Of a DNA stretch of 64,000 nucleotides, positions 33,470 to 44,452 are shown piece by piece. Below the pieces are notes generated by a model. The model saw only the letters and a program-made list of their open reading frames with translations. It did not search any database and was not told where the DNA came from. Each line of letters begins with the position of its first letter. Position 1 is the first letter of the stretch. The position numbers were made by a program, and so were the translations under genes. The DNA is from Phragmites australis (Eukaryota > Streptophyta > Magnoliopsida > Poales > Poaceae), in the NCBI RefSeq assembly GCF_958298935.1, contig NC_084935.1, positions 3,234,001 through 3,298,000 on the forward strand, written 5' to 3'.

Positions 33470-33901
33470 CATATAAAATAGTGAATTAGGTTTTGCAAAT
33501 TGTTAAGGAAAGAAACAGTCTTTCCTCCTAAAGGTGTCAGCTAGATCATGATCTTGTGAATCGTGCACCGTGTAGAGAGCCCTAAAAATATATGGAATAG
33601 AAAAAATAAAGAACCTACAAATTTATACTTGGAAAATATATCTTCTTTTTCAAGAAATGTTTTTATGGAAAAAAATCATAAGAAGCCGATAGCTTTTTAA
33701 CTGGAACAAAAATAATCAAAGCTATATAAAGTTTTTCACGGGGACCTATGAAGGCAAACCTACAGAAGCCAAGCTCATGTGAGACGATACGTAGGTATAT
33801 AAGTGGATACTCAATGTATAGTTATGGATCTTTAATTAGTTTATTTTCTTTTAAAGTTAATTAGGTGAAAGTGAATTTTTATTTTAATTGAGTGAGTTTT
33901 A

Positions 33902-34524
33902 GGCTATGTTTGGCACAACTAAAATTTACGAGTTTTTAATGAAAAGTGATTTTTGTTGAAAGCTACTTGTAACTTTTAGTTTTTGACAGTTATTTTTTAT
34001 AGAAATTTTTTAGTTTCTCAGCATACCAAAAACTAAAAAAGTTACTTTCAGTCAGCTTATTAGCTTTTAGTTTATTTTATCGTAAATCAGCTTTTTAACT
34101 TTTTCAAAAGACAGCTTTTCATAACCCTATTTATTTCAGCTTATAGCTTCTGAGGAATAAAAACCAACAATAAGTTATGTCAACATGGTCGTAGGTGAAT
34201 CTAATAAAAAAAATTACAAAATGAACTAGCTAGCTTTGCAAGGGATTGAAGAAAAAAGTTGTTGCCTCTGCCGAAAGGACAAATAATGAAGCAAAGCGTG
34301 GGTGACTAAGCCATTATTTGTTTTCTTGTTCTCCAGAAGCCACTTTTGAAAAAATAAATTAAAGTTGAGCTACTCGCTGAGAGGCGTTTTTCAGAAAAGC
34401 TATGTGCAGAAAAACTAATAATTTATTATAAAAGACAACATCTTATTTTAAAAACAGCTTTTTAGATAAATTAAAAGCATAGCTTTTTAAAAAAGCCTAA
34501 AATCAGAAGCTCATAAACGTGTCC
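33902..34524. mobile_element. Tourist-like (PIF/Harbinger) MITE, 623 bp
   Basis: It starts GGCTATGTTTGGCAC and ends AAACGTGTCC (complement GGACACGTTT), bounded by TTA on the left and TAA on the right, close to the TWA target preference of the superfamily. The interior is rich in AGCTTTTAGTTTAT-like motifs that also occur in the next element. Confidence 0.55.
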
Positions 34525-34527
34525 TAA

Positions 34528-34816
34528 GGGTCTGTTTTTTAAGCTATGGCTTTTGGTTTTTTTAAAAAAACTGACTTCTATCTTTTTCCTTTTGAATATT
34601 GGTTTTTACAATAATTTTATAGTTTATCAGCACACCAAAAACTAAAAAAGTTTTTTTCAACGAACTTCTCAGCTTTTAGTTTATTTTATCAAAAATCAGA
34701 TTTTCAGCTTTTTAAAAACCAAATTTTCAAATTTCTATTTGTTTCAGTTTTTAACTTTTAAGAAGTAAAAATCAGCCAAAAGCAGATATTGATCAAAAGC
34801 TGAAATAAAGATGGCC
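34528..34816. mobile_element. Second Tourist-like MITE, adjacent and related
   Basis: It begins GGGTCTGTTTTTTAAGC immediately after the TAA that closes the previous element and ends AAAGATGGCC (complement GGCCATCTTT). Internal strings such as TCAGCACACCAAAAACTAAAAAAG closely match 34017-34040, so the two belong to one family and inserted next to each other. Confidence 0.5.
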
Positions 34817-35280
34817 TGAACAAGTTCATGAGCCATTCCTTCTGTGCGGGAAACAGAGGTAGCGCTCCCATAGTCCCATGTCTACTGTTATGATCGAAGA
34901 GGAAAGCGGAAATTGAACAGAGGAAACATTGTTACTCTTCGGATAAAGCGGAAATCAGACGAAACACTTTCCTCCAGAGACGTCAACTAGATGTTACTCT
35001 CTCTCTCTCGCATATAACCTCTTCTATAATACTTAAAATATATGACGTTATATAATTTTAATTTAAAATTTTCACTTTTATTTTTTCATTAAGTAGCTTC
35101 ATTTCCAATATAAAATTTATTTTTTATATAATAAATAATATTAATAATGAGTAAATTTATTTTTTATTTTTTTTATTTTAATACTTATATTTAATTATAA
35201 AATATTAACTATTTTAAGATGGAGGTGGTATTTAGTTTGTGTTCAGGTGAAAAGATCGTGGGGAGAGATAGAAACAAAGC
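34817..35280. other. AT-rich intergenic DNA
   Basis: No gene or recognised element; very AT-rich between 35020 and 35220, with a short CT repeat near 35000. Confidence 0.5.
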
Positions 35281-36011
35281 CATCTTCGCTCGTTTTCCCT
35301 TTGTCTCTTCACGTGATATGCTCACTGCTGTTATGTCAATTCAACTACAGTTAGAAAGGGACTGCCACGTGGACGTCCAAACCCAATCGAATTAAGCAGA
35401 CGCAACGCGCAACTTAAAGTAGAAAAAAATCTCCGCTAATGGCCAAAACCCAAATGATTAATCACTTGATCCAAAGACTCGTTGGTGTACCACGGTAACG
35501 CCGGCCAGCCTCTCGGCACACCAGCGTTCGCCACGTAAACGCAGTCACGTCCCGGTCTGACGTCGACGGTAGCCTGGACGGCTCACGGCGTCCCGCAAAC
35601 GCGCGGCACGGCACGGCATGGGGAGCGCCCACCGGTTTCCAGCGCCACGCGTCGCGGGCAAGGCTCGCTGCCAGGCTGGTACCGCCCGGGACTTACACGT
35701 GGGCAGGGCAGGGGGCGTCGTGTTGAAGTAATGAAGTCACAGAAAAAGCAGCCTACTGAATTCCATTGTGGGTCCTCTCACGTAACCGTAGGGACCACCG
35801 GGCTGTGGCTTGTCTCGCAGCAGGAGCAGGTAGAGCCCACGGTGGTGTTTCCGTGTTTGGTCGATCGAAGCGGCAACGCAGTACATACGATCGTGGGCGG
35901 CGTGCACAACGGCAACGCTACCACCGCGCTACAAGCGCATTCATTTCCATCGACAAGGTTGGTCGGATTGCAGCATCACTCGCTAGGCAGTACGCACACG
36001 AGTAGTACAAC
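35281..36011. promoter_or_regulatory. GC-rich, low-copy-like block, possibly original upstream sequence of the WD40 gene
   Basis: CpG-rich sequence with several CACGT/ACGTGG cores (35317, 35532, 35694), typical of grass promoter regions. It ends at the left LTR of the copia element. Removing that 7.3-kb insertion would place this block directly before the region at 43326, roughly 1.1-1.2 kb from the WD40 start codon. The open frame at 35731-36039 has no family resemblance. Confidence 0.4.
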
Positions 36012-36218
36012 TGCTAGGCTGATAGAAAATAGAGAATGAATTTTTTTATTGATTTAATGAAATATTTATATATATACATGATGAAAGAGTGTTATTGGAG
36101 AGACACGTCTCTCCAATGAATATCATGAAAAGTTGTTAAGTCTCTTAATCAAATACATGTTACTTTGGTAAAAACATCTTGTTGCTAATTGATCACTAAT
36201 TGTAATAAAATTCTAACA
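36012..36218 (-). repeat. 3' LTR of the copia element
   Basis: Clearly alignable with the LTR ending at 43325, including GAGAGACA-GT-TCTC, GTTAAGTCTCTTAA and GCTAATTGATCACT. The two have diverged at many positions, so the insertion is old. Confidence 0.85.
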
Positions 36219-36849
36219 CTTCCACTTAATCAATTATTCATAATGTAAACGTTTGTTGAAAAACTCTCCTAAAACTCTGTAGAAAAATACGAGAAGAAAA
36301 TAGTATGTTGATATGTCATTAAAACTTCTTTAAAACACAATGAAAAATATAAAAAGAAAATGATATGACATATTAGTTATTGCTTAATTGAAACTCATAT
36401 GAGAAATCTAAATAGGAAAATTCATTGGTGAGCTTAGAGAACAATAACTATGATCTATGGATCATATTGAAACATCCAAAAAAACCTCTTTGAAACATAG
36501 GAGAAATAATGATAATATGCTATTAAAACTCCTTTAAAACCCAGTAAGAAAATAAATAGAGAATGATATAACATATATTGATTATTGTCTCTTTGTAAAC
36601 TTATATGAGAAAACCTTTAAAAGAAAAAACCTATAAGCGAGTTTAGAGAACAATATATATGTCTTTGATACCACCTTTGAAAACCCCGAAAGAAAAAAAT
36701 AAGAGATATAACATATGATCTTGTGTAGATATTGCCTCATTAAAAATCTTATATGAGAAACCGTATAGGGCAAAATTATAAAGAAAAAGAGTGCAATATA
36801 ATATGAACATATTATTATTTATGGATCATTTCCTCCTGAATCTTACAAA

Positions 36850-39700
36850 TCTTGTAATCATCGCATACCAATTTCTTTAATGTATTTTTTTGGAATGCGA
36901 AATTTGGTAAGGATGAATAAATCAGCAAGATTATCACATGATTTAGTTTGCAAGATATTTATCTTCCCATTATAAGGATAGAATAATTTAGGAGCAATAT
37001 GTTTGGTTATATTATTCTTTATGTAACATGTTTGTATTTAAGCAATACATGATGAATTATCTTCATAGATAATGGTTATTGATTCGATAGAACATATACC
37101 ACATGTCTGTTGTATGCGGTTGATCATTCTGCGAAGTCATACATATGTTTGTAATGTTTTAGAATGATAGGTAGAAGTACTCACTGGAATCTGTTTGATG
37201 ACTCCTACGAGATAGTTATATCACTATGAAATCAGTTTATGATCTGGTGTTAAGAGGATCAGTTGTATAGCCAAAATCTGGATATCCCACTATGATCATA
37301 TATTATTTTTTTCTGATAGAAAAATCTAAATATTTGATACCATAAAGATATCCGTGGATTAGAGTTCCGCTATTTAAGCTAGCAAGTTATCTATGTAATA
37401 TAAGACATGTTGTGGTTTCTAAGATACATGAGCTCTTTGATGGCATAAGATACAAAATTTTAGGTTTAGTTATCATCAACTAATCTATGAATGGATCTTG
37501 ATTCATATTTAGGGACAAATAACCATAAGTATTTTGATGAATATGATTATCTAATATTATTTAGATATTGATGGATTGATAAATAAATATTCTTGCAGGA
37601 ATATGCTCAAGTTGTAGACTTAAGAGAAATTTAATTTTAACCAAATCAATCATCTCAAATTCTATCATAAAACGATTACATACTTTGTTATGTGTGGTTT
37701 AGAGATTATACAAAATCCAATTAGGATTTTATTATGAACACACATGCAATCGTTGTAGTTGGAGTAACGCTTCTGTGGAAAAAACTCATTTAGTCAGGTG
37801 TAGCACATTAACTTAACTGCTTGAAGTCATGGAATGACTTTAAGTTATACATAATATATATTGCGATTTGTATTTAGATTCAAAATTTGAAGTTCATTAG
37901 AGACTTATATGTTCAAATCTATCTAATTCATTTAGTCTGCCAATGATATTGAATATGAGAACATAATTTTCACACATACCATAAGGTATGTAGCATTGTA
38001 ATTAATGTTGGATTTCTACGTGAACTCTTGTGCTACAAGTCTTGCTATTTCAGCTTGAAGGTATAGGTATTACTTTTGTGAGTACATTTCTTTTTGTGAA
38101 CAAGTGTAATTCTACCTCAATTGCTTCCTTCTATTTGGTCCAGTTCGAGTGCTTGAGGCATCCTGTCATGGCCATAGACTTTGGTCTGGAACCAATTGAA
38201 GATCTTCTGTAATTTACGAGGCTAAATTATTTATCAACAATTTGCAGATTTTGATATTGATTGATTCTATGGAATCGATATAGTTTATGAAAATATTATC
38301 CCATTTAACTCCATGTATTTTCCAAAATAATTGAGTTAGGGTGTTCTCATAACCTAGCGCCTGAATTTATGTACATATTTGTGCTGAGTATTTAGGTGTT
38401 GAATATCTATAGATGCTTGGATAATGAATATCCATAAGGTATCTATCAACATGATGTTGATTTGTAATTTAATGTTGTGGAGTAAGGATTCATTTGTTTC
38501 CGCGGTAGCTTGCAAGAAGTTTTATTCTTTGTGAACATACTTCTCCCTCTTTTATTTTGATTTAGAATTTAATTGGTTTTTTTGGTACCTTCACTCTTTC
38601 CGTCACATTCCTATTATGAATCTAGGATTTGGTGACACCTTTGTTGACATTAAATGCATCTTGGCAGGTTATTTACAATATATTGTAAATACAAGATGTT
38701 ATGAATAAGGATTCATATATCAGGTATGTGGATAGGATGACTGAATGTGAACATATATGATATTCTCTTATGATTCCTGATATTCTTTATGATATTAATC
38801 TTCCCTTAATGCCGAGAATTATCCTCAAAATGTTATAAGCATACGGGTAATGAATATGTCCTATGTGAGAGACTCAACGTATTATATGATTCACAAATAA
38901 ATATATCTCATATGGATCCCCAATGCCCTTTGATATATACTATACGGTGGTGATATCGATACGTGTAGAACGTAACCAATTCATAGATATGAAATACTTG
39001 GCCGAGGCCAAATTCCATGTATTAACTGTAACAGAGGCAGCTATATGATTGTAGTTGAATAAATTTGGTTTAATGATACTGTGTGTAAAGCCATATATCA
39101 CCAATAAGATGTAGGTAAATCACAATTCTATAGTTAGTTATGCAAATAAATTAATTCTCTTGAGATATTCAGCTAGACCATTATGGATGTGCACATATGA
39201 TACTTAATGCAGTAGTGTCCAAAATCAAACAATAATTGCATGTACGATAAGAAACAACATTATCCATGTGAATGAATTTGATCCTGCGTATAGGATAATT
39301 TGCTCTAATTTTTAGTATCTGAGCAATGAATTCAACATAAGTGTGGTGTCTTATATATAAAGGACACATTCGGGACTATTTTGTAGATACATCGATCAGT
39401 ATTGTAGAGTACCTAGATGGTCCATAATATTGCTGAATAGAGCCACGTGTATGTTGTTAAATGCGTTCAAGAAATTAGATGACACATTATGAATTTTAAG
39501 GTAAGATGACCTTAAATTAAATTCCATGTGACATATGTGGTACACACAAATATGAAGGTATTGAGAATATTGTGACCAATAGAATTGTTAATAATTTTTC
39601 TCATCATCTCTAAGAAAGTGTGACCAATACAATAATGCCAGGTCTCGATTTGATCAAGATAGAAAAATTATTATATATTGTATGAGTTTTATGTATGTAC
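36850..39700 (-). pseudogene. copia pol remnants (integrase, reverse transcriptase, RNase H)
   Basis: On the minus strand, 39480-39180 reads as integrase (IQQYYGPSRYSTILIDVSTK, then MCPLYIRHHTYVEF and KFIHMDNV). About 38080-37880 reads as reverse transcriptase start (ARLVAQ, then Y-ATY). About 37150-36880 reads as RNase H (TIIYEDNSSCIA, NNITKHIAPKLFYPYN, ILQTKSCDNLADLF). These are standard copia signatures in standard order. Stops and frameshifts are frequent, so no enzyme is made. Confidence 0.8.
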
Positions 39701-39773
39701 AGTACAATCCATATAGTATATAGGGAAGCTTGCCATATCCATTGATTAAGAGGAGAAATTCCTCTTTTGTCGT

Positions 39774-41158
39774 TGTCGGAGGATTAACTCCTGTCGCAGG
39801 GATCCCGATAGACCCCTTTTTAGAGATTCGGCCGGGGGGATGATCCTGAATAAGTTCGTCGGAGAAATAAATGAAAGTGAACGTAAATGCAACGGCCGGT
39901 GGTGGGGGATGATTGACCTAGTGCAAAGAGAAATAAATGCACCGGGGTTTAGACAGGTTTGGGCCGCATGGGGGCGTAATACCCTACTCCTGTATGGATG
40001 CAATAACTGTCCTGAGGGATGTCCCCTGAGGATGTATCTGGTTACAAGAATATAGTGTCTAACTACGAGCTTGAGGCTCCTTGTTCTTCGGCAAGAGCTC
40101 TGCTCAGGCTTGCTTGCAATGTCTTCGTCTGTTGGCTTGGTTCGTTGTGGGGTTCGTATTCTTCGTCTGGGTTTTTCTCCTTTTGTTCCTCCGGTGTGCC
40201 GACTCTTTTATGCACTCGCCGACCACGACATACCCCGAATGGGAAGAAAGGGGTACAAGTTCCAAGACGCCATGACTGAAAAAGGCGTCATCATTTCCTC
40301 TGGGTGAAATGACTGGGGCGGTGGAAAAACGCGGCGCGCGTTCGGTCACTTGTCACTGTGGACGCCCTGGCGACGGGCGCCGTTGAGAGGGCCCACCGGG
40401 CAGCCACCGAGTCACCCGGCGTGCCCGCCCTGTCTTGTTCCTCTGCCACGGCAGGGCAGCAAGCGGAATACCTTGATCCTAGCGATGTTATCCCGAGACA
40501 CACCGGATGATACGGGACGGGACCCGTGCAATTAATAGCCCCACGCCCCCCTGCCAAAGCATGGCAGGGACTGACACTGCGGCGGGAGCAGTTGGATATG
40601 TCAGGCCACACACGCTCATTGAATGCGGTTTCGGCCTCTGACTGGCGGACACCTCATCGGTGGGCCCCTCGGGAGCCTTTCTGGGTCGTCGGGGAACCGA
40701 GTGCTCAGGGGTATTGTTCACCTCCCCGAGCACTCTCTCCTGAGCACTCTTGCCCGATCCTTCGGGGAACCGAACGCTCGGGGACCGCCACGCGCAGCCC
40801 CGAGCATTCTCTCCCGAGCACTCTTTGTGTGGAACCTTCAGGGAACCGAGCGCTCGGGGACTGCCGCTCGCAGCCCCGAGCACTCTCTCCCGGAACTTTA
40901 GCTCTTCTGGTCATCGGGGAACTAGGGCGCTCGGGGATGACCTGGCACCGGCCCGAGCACTTTCTTCCCGGTACTTAGACTCCGCGGATCGTCGGGGAAC
41001 TGGGGTGCTCGGAAACCAAAGACTGTGGCCCCGAGCACCTTCTCCCGGAACTTGGACTTTCCTCACCCCGCAGGAGGGACCTCGCGGGATGGTGACACGT
41101 GGCGGATGGCTGGCCTGGCCTCGGGACTCAGGGACCCCCGGTTCCTGATACACCGACA
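39774..41158 (-). mobile_element. Solo LTR nested in the copia element, 1385 bp
   Basis: Plus-strand ends are TGTCGGAGGATTAACTCC and TACACCGACA. Flanking pentamers GTCGT (39769-39773) and GTTGT (41159-41163) differ by one base and are best read as an aged target duplication. The minus strand is the LTR sense: it starts TGTCGGTGTA and has a TATA-like GCATAAAAGAGTCGG near 40203. It is the same family as 59994-61239. It includes about five tandem units of roughly 77 bp (40689-41073). Confidence 0.85.
40689..41073. repeat. Minisatellite, about five 77-bp units, inside the solo LTR
   Basis: Each unit begins TCGGGGAAC, continues GCTCGGGGA and then CCCCGAGCA-T-TCTCCCGG. The GCTCGGGG/CCCCGAGC pair within each unit is self-complementary, so each repeat can form a short hairpin. 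Confidence 0.8.
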
Positions 41159-41839
41159 GTTGTCATCATGGGTTTTGATATAAAAACCATTCTGACGGAT
41201 ATCTCTATAACTTAGTAAGGTACGAGTTGAATCGGGATACAATAGATCATCAACGATTATGACTTGTGTACCTATATGGAGAGTAATTATGGCACGATCA
41301 AAGTTAATAATCACTACATGGCGTCAACGATTATCAAAATATTTTCTTATCTCTTAATAACAGTTTAATATTTTAGTTTCACTACGTATAGAATTTATGG
41401 TATAGCTATCCACAAGGCACATTTTCTTCATCAGTTTGACTCTCGTAGAAAATCTATATATAGAATTGAAGAATTTGATATGAAATTCTTTATCACATAT
41501 ATATAATATATACATACTTAATTATAGTATCATAGTGCTAATACAATATTGTATTATAACATTTAATGGGACATAGGTAGCATGGTATCTAAGGAATTGT
41601 GAGACTAGTTAAGATCTTCAAACATGTCGTGCGAAGTAAATTTGACAAATATGTTTTCCATACTCATATGATCTTTTAGTTGTAGAAGAGTCTGTTTGTT
41701 ACTTGGTTCTTGTAGAACTTATTGTGAACAACTAGCCTCCTTAGTGGAGTCGGTTTGAAGATTGAAGTGTGTTTCAAATCTTTGTCCTTGAGTAGGTTTG
41801 TTATATCATACGGATTGTAAATACAGATCAACTAAATGT

Positions 41840-41990
41840 ATTAGGGTGCGTCATTTCTTGATGGTGTACTTGTAGCATCCACACTTACGACAAACATTGG
41901 ATTTGCTAAGTTGGAAATGCCTTGACCCTGATCTATTGTATAAGGCTTCTGCTTCATATAGCTGTCCGAAAAGCACATAATTAATGCAAT
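41840..41990 (-). pseudogene. copia gag zinc-knuckle remnant
   Basis: Minus-strand reading gives QLSKSNVCRKCGCYKYTIKK followed, after a stop, by RTLIHLVDLY. This resembles the C-x2-C knuckle and following basic segment of copia gag proteins. It lies upstream (minus sense) of pol as expected. The N-terminal gag part is not recognisable to the right, where GC-rich unrelated sequence begins near 42000. Confidence 0.55.
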
Positions 41991-41999
41991 CCTGAGGGG

Positions 42000-43085
42000 T
42001 TTTTTTTGTAAAATTGATGTGTGCCACAAGCCGAATGGGCCAATGCAACTTGGGATGAAGCCCATTCGGCCTTTAGGCCCATTAACCGGGTAGGGGAGCC
42101 ACTGTATATTAGTGGAGGGGCGGTTAGGACTGCAAGCCACACCCCACCGGTCACCCCATCCTCCTGTGGTGCCGCCGGGCTAGCCGAACCACCACCGGCT
42201 TGTCGGGATTTGCTCAAGCATACCGCATTGGGCAGATTGCTAGGCTGGGGTAGGCCAATGCCTTTGGAGAGGGTGGATGGTCATGCAGACCAAGCGGTCG
42301 CTGGGCTACGTCGGCCGGCGTCGCCATGGGCTGTGTCGATCGCCGATTGCTGGGGAGGGGGCCTCTAGGTGGCCTTGAGAGCCACGCCGTCACCATCTCG
42401 GGTTGACCATGGGCAGCAAGTGACACCGGTTTGGAGGTGTCGCCGTCTCGGGTTGAAGAAGCGTCGCCGGATTTGCGTGTGGTTTTCCACCGGGGAGCGA
42501 GCATCGGCCGGGCCACACTGCCGTCTTGTGGCTGTTGTGCAGTGGCCCTATGTGCCCTCGTTCGGGCTGGGCGCACGGGGTGATAACGCCGTCGAGTTAC
42601 TCGTTTCGCGCCCCAAAGGAACGTTTTCCTGGGAGGGGGACATAGGAGTGCAGGGCAGCCGACTGCCTTAAGAAGAGGCTATCGCCGGAGGGCGGTGCGG
42701 CCAACCGCCACCATATTCACCGACTGTGGGTGGTGTGGAAGGCGCTGAAGTGCAAACGGGCACCAACGGACCAGATCCACGCCAACCATTGTTGTTGCAG
42801 AGAAGAGAAGACGATGATGGCCAAGTTGATGGCGTGATCGTGTACCTGTAGGTCGAGAAGTCACCGTGGTGTTCATCCGTGATGTGCATTGGCCTTCGTG
42901 TCTCTGGGATTCTGTGTTGTGGCATGTTGCCAGGGGGTGGATGTCGTCTTGTTCTAGGCGCCACCTTCGTGCGGTATGCCGATCTGCGTCGAGGTTGATT
43001 AACATACTCGTGATGTTGGGCGTTGTTCGTCCCTCCTCCGCGCTTCCTTGCTGTGCTCTTCGGTGCTGTGGCTGATTAACGATTT
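42000..43085. other. GC-rich unclassified insert within the copia element
   Basis: Composition changes sharply at about 42000, directly after a poly-T run. The sequence CGAATGGGCC...AGGCCCATTAACC followed by CTGTATATTAGTGGAGG looks like the leader end of an LTR or a captured gene promoter. No terminal repeats or target duplication were found. Confidence 0.35.
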
Positions 43086-43106
43086 GGAGAGTAAAGTGAC
43101 TGATAA

Positions 43107-43325
43107 TGTATCGTAGCAGATATGAAAATAGAGAGAATAAAACTCTTTTATTGATCCAATAAAATATTTACATATATATACATGATAAAGATGTACTATT
43201 AGAGAGACATGTTTCTCTCCGATAGATAAAATAAAAAGGTGTTAAGTCTCTTAACCAAAAGACATATTTTTTGATAAAGATACTTTGTTTGCTAATTGAT
43301 CACTGTCTGTAATTGAATTCTAACA
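43107..43325 (-). repeat. 5' LTR of the copia element
   Basis: In minus sense it starts TGTTAGAATTCAATTACAG and ends near ATCTGCTACGATACA. It lies about 460 bases upstream of the TATA box of the WD40 gene and in the opposite orientation. Confidence 0.85.
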
Positions 43326-43784
43326 GTTACCGATCGAATCGATCCAGTCACTGTCTAGCTCCGGGGCCCAATGCCCCGCTGCCCCCCACCCCACCAACCG
43401 ATCGCATGAGACTGTAACCAACCTAAGTGCTCCTCTCGTGCATAATGAAATCAATCGTCCGCCCAAATGCCCTACAAACGCGAGGGCGAGCCTAAGCGAC
43501 AACTATCACCTGAGCCATGGTTCGTGTCTATTGTCACGTGAAGAACGAACACTACTACAGGAGTTCAGTCACTGAGTCACCCCTGACATGCACCGAACGA
43601 ACATCTTTAGATTACTATTTAGAGTGACTGAAAAAAAACGGCTAGAAGCTTTAGATTACTATTTAGTTTTTAAAAACTTATTTAAGTGAGAGTAGATCTC
43701 TCAATAATCCAAAAATAAATAAAAAAACTTATCCCTAGAAACGGTAGAGTCTGCCCTGTGCCTTCCGTCGTCTCGCCCCCACGC
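43326..43784 (+). promoter_or_regulatory. Proximal upstream region of the WD40 gene
   Basis: Low-copy-looking DNA between the copia LTR and the TATA box, with a short homopurine stretch near 43630 and a GACATG/GTGACTGA-like direct repeat (TTTAGATTACTATTTAG at 43609 and 43651). No other elements recognised. Confidence 0.4.
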
Positions 43785-43790
43785 TATAAA
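43785..43790 (+). promoter_or_regulatory. TATA box of the WD40 gene
   Basis: TATAAA in the context ACGCTATAAACGCC, followed by a pyrimidine-rich leader. It is about 660 bases upstream of the start codon, which leaves room for a long leader with a possible intron (donor GGAGGTATCG near 44120, acceptor TGTTGCAG ending at 44370). Confidence 0.5.
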
Positions 43791-43942
43791 CGCCGTGCAC
43801 CTCTTTTTTTCCATTATAAGATCCATCACTACGTAATACATCACACTCGTACACTCGCGAATGCGCTCGTATCAGTCGCCTATCGTAAATGGTGGCACCA
43901 CGCTAAAAGGAGGATTCCCAAATCCCCACCATTCTCACGCCG

Positions 43943-43963
43943 CCCCCCCCCCCCCCCCCCCCC
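43943..43963. repeat. Poly-C tract in the WD40 leader
   Basis: A run of about 21 C in the presumed 5' UTR. Exact length is uncertain in any assembly. Confidence 0.9.
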
Positions 43964-44452
43964 ACTGCTCTTCTCACCGTTTCCTCCTCCGGAGCCGAGG
44001 CGGCCCTTGATTCGATTCGATTCGGTTCGAGTCGGGTATTTTATCTCGCGCTTCGAATCGGAAGGCTTTAAGGATCTCGCGTGCGATCCCAGCTCCCGCG
44101 AATCGTTCGAGGTGCCGGAGGTATCGCTGCTGGCCTGCTGCTCGCCGGCCCCTCCACCCTCTGTTCGACGCTTGCATACTTGAGTTTTTGCTGAAGATTT
44201 TTGTGGGGTTTGGGTGTCCCACTGTTTCCGCGTGTCTTTCCTCGTTTCCCAGGTCCCCTTTGTTCACCTCATCCGGGTTCAGTAGTAACCCGGTGGCTTT
44301 ATGCTTCGTGCGAGCCTCGGTCAGACGGTTTTCGATTTGTGGTTGTTTATGGCTTTGTGCGGTGTTGCAGTCTGCGGACGCTGTTTTTACCGGTTGCGCT
44401 TCTGATCCTTCAACTATTCCCAGATTTTGTGGTTTCCTGATTCGTGGAGACG

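Larger units (their letters stand above)
36012..43325 (-). mobile_element. Ty1/copia retrotransposon on the minus strand, decayed, with nested insertions
   Basis: Direct repeats at 36012-36218 and 43107-43325 are its LTRs. Read on the minus strand they start TGTTAGAATT, contain CATGTATATATA-AAATATTT (TATA-like) and end in CTATTTTC...TA-CA. A plausible polypurine tract (AAGTGGAAG on the minus strand) abuts the left LTR. Copia gag, integrase, reverse transcriptase and RNase H traces occur in minus-strand order between the LTRs. No clean 5-bp target duplication could be read (ACAAC versus GTTAC). A solo LTR at 39774-41158 and probably a further GC-rich insertion (about 42000-43080) lie inside. 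Confidence 0.85.

Noticed and set aside
35731..36039. 102-codon frame in the GC-rich block
   Set aside because: No domain, no splice context, and it runs into the copia LTR; treated as upstream non-coding DNA.
40350..41153. Multiple frames of 60-150 codons
   Set aside because: They lie in the solo LTR minisatellite, where 77-bp units produce repetitive translations in several frames.
42021..42671. Plus-strand frames of 100-115 codons in the GC-rich insert
   Set aside because: No recognisable family, and frames on both strands are open because of GC content; left as unclassified.
43758..44183. 141-codon frame before the WD40 gene
   Set aside because: Includes the poly-C tract and leader; not in frame with the WD40 protein and without a domain.
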